This document shows positions 63,902 through 64,000 of a stretch of DNA of 64,000 nt, piece by piece (within the stretch, counting starts at the first letter, position 1; each line of letters opens with the position of its first letter). The stretch covers positions 27,345-91,344 of the forward strand of contig NZ_SLXU01000012.1 of the NCBI RefSeq assembly GCF_004343505.1, written 5' to 3'. The notes under the pieces are model-generated. The model saw nothing but the letters and a program-made list of their open reading frames with translations, did not search any database and had not been told where the DNA came from. The DNA comes from Rhodovulum bhavnagarense (GTDB taxonomy: Bacteria; Pseudomonadota; Alphaproteobacteria; Rhodobacterales; Rhodobacteraceae). Both the position numbers and the translations under genes were made by a program.

Positions 63902-64000
63902 TCCTGCCCTCCGCACCCATTATTTCTTTTACCGCCTCCGCAATCTCCAGAGACACGTCATATCCATCATACTCGTCGAGCAGCGCTTCATCGTAGGTCT
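63894..64000 (-). CDS. C-terminal end of an upstream gene, possibly TerB-C protein
   Basis: The last 34 residues plus stop of a gene continuing beyond the window are open on the minus strand, ending 'VKEIMGAEGRNV'. 'TYDEALLDEYDGYDVSLEIA' resembles the end of TerB-C domains, which often close with an acidic 'DEALLEE' type segment, but the fragment is too short to be sure. Its stop is inside the start of the BrxD-like gene, so it is part of the same operon. If it is a TerB protein, the operon would contain a Shango core. Confidence 0.5.
   Translation of the reverse strand, partial: TYDEALLDEYDGYDVSLEIAEAVKEIMGAEGRNV

Noticed and set aside
1..64000. CRISPR array, integrase, transposase, tRNA or rRNA genes
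   Set aside because: No regularly spaced repeats, no tyrosine or serine recombinase motifs, no DDE transposase and no tRNA-like cloverleaf were noticed when reading; this was by eye, so a short tRNA or attachment site could be missed.

Overview
The window reads as accessory DNA from a GC-rich alphaproteobacterium, most likely a Rhodobacterales relative. It is probably part of an integrative conjugative element or conjugative plasmid. The grounds are a VirB/VirD4-type transfer apparatus with a VirD2-like relaxase, an alphaproteobacterial-type LexA box (GAAC-N7-GAAC) in one promoter, and gene families (strawberry-notch methyltransferase-helicase, Toprim protein, DUF2493 protein) that commonly travel together on mobile elements of that order. 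I see no integrase, replication/partition operon of a known class, tRNA, rRNA, IS element or CRISPR array, so the ends and the type of element cannot be settled here.

Layout. Positions 1-7855 hold the end of an AbiEii-like toxin gene, a small tandem-repeat protein with a promoter whose spacer contains the LexA box, then a co-directional strawberry-notch, Toprim and DUF2493 set. Positions 8051-25890 are one long tightly packed operon: a WYL-type repressor followed by genes matching a complete SspABCD-SspFGH DNA phosphorothioation defence system, plus a phosphorothioation-associated methyltransferase and a stand-alone copy of that methyltransferase's C-terminal domain. Positions 25985-27394 carry a Fic enzyme and a small gene.

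Positions 27540-46849 are the DNA-processing and transfer block. VirC2-like and VirC1-like genes are separated by a 561-base probable oriT region from mobC, the relaxase and the VirD4 coupling protein. A minus-strand virB operon then follows (virB1, 2, 3, 4, 7-like, a lytic transglycosylase embedded in a VirB5-like protein, virB5, 8, 9, 10, 11, a small exported protein and virB6). An unrelated HTH gene sits between virD4 and virB6.

Positions 47044-54120 are mixed cargo: a secreted small protein, a DUF4236/TPR protein, a visibly AT-richer pair (GHKL ATPase with a PD-(D/E)XK-like end, then an HEPN-motif protein) that looks like an undescribed two-gene defence module, a rhomboid protease, an exported protein and an HTH protein. 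Positions 54362-64000, on the minus strand, are a translationally coupled five-gene set. It has a truncated upstream gene, a BrxD-like ATPase, an Lhr-like helicase, an AddB-like nuclease and an AddA-like helicase-nuclease. This looks like an anti-invader system related to Shango or BREX type 2 with an added recombination-type helicase-nuclease pair.

Together the genes describe a self-transmissible element carrying at least three probable defence loci: Ssp phosphorothioation, GHKL-HEPN, and ATPase-helicase-AddAB-like.
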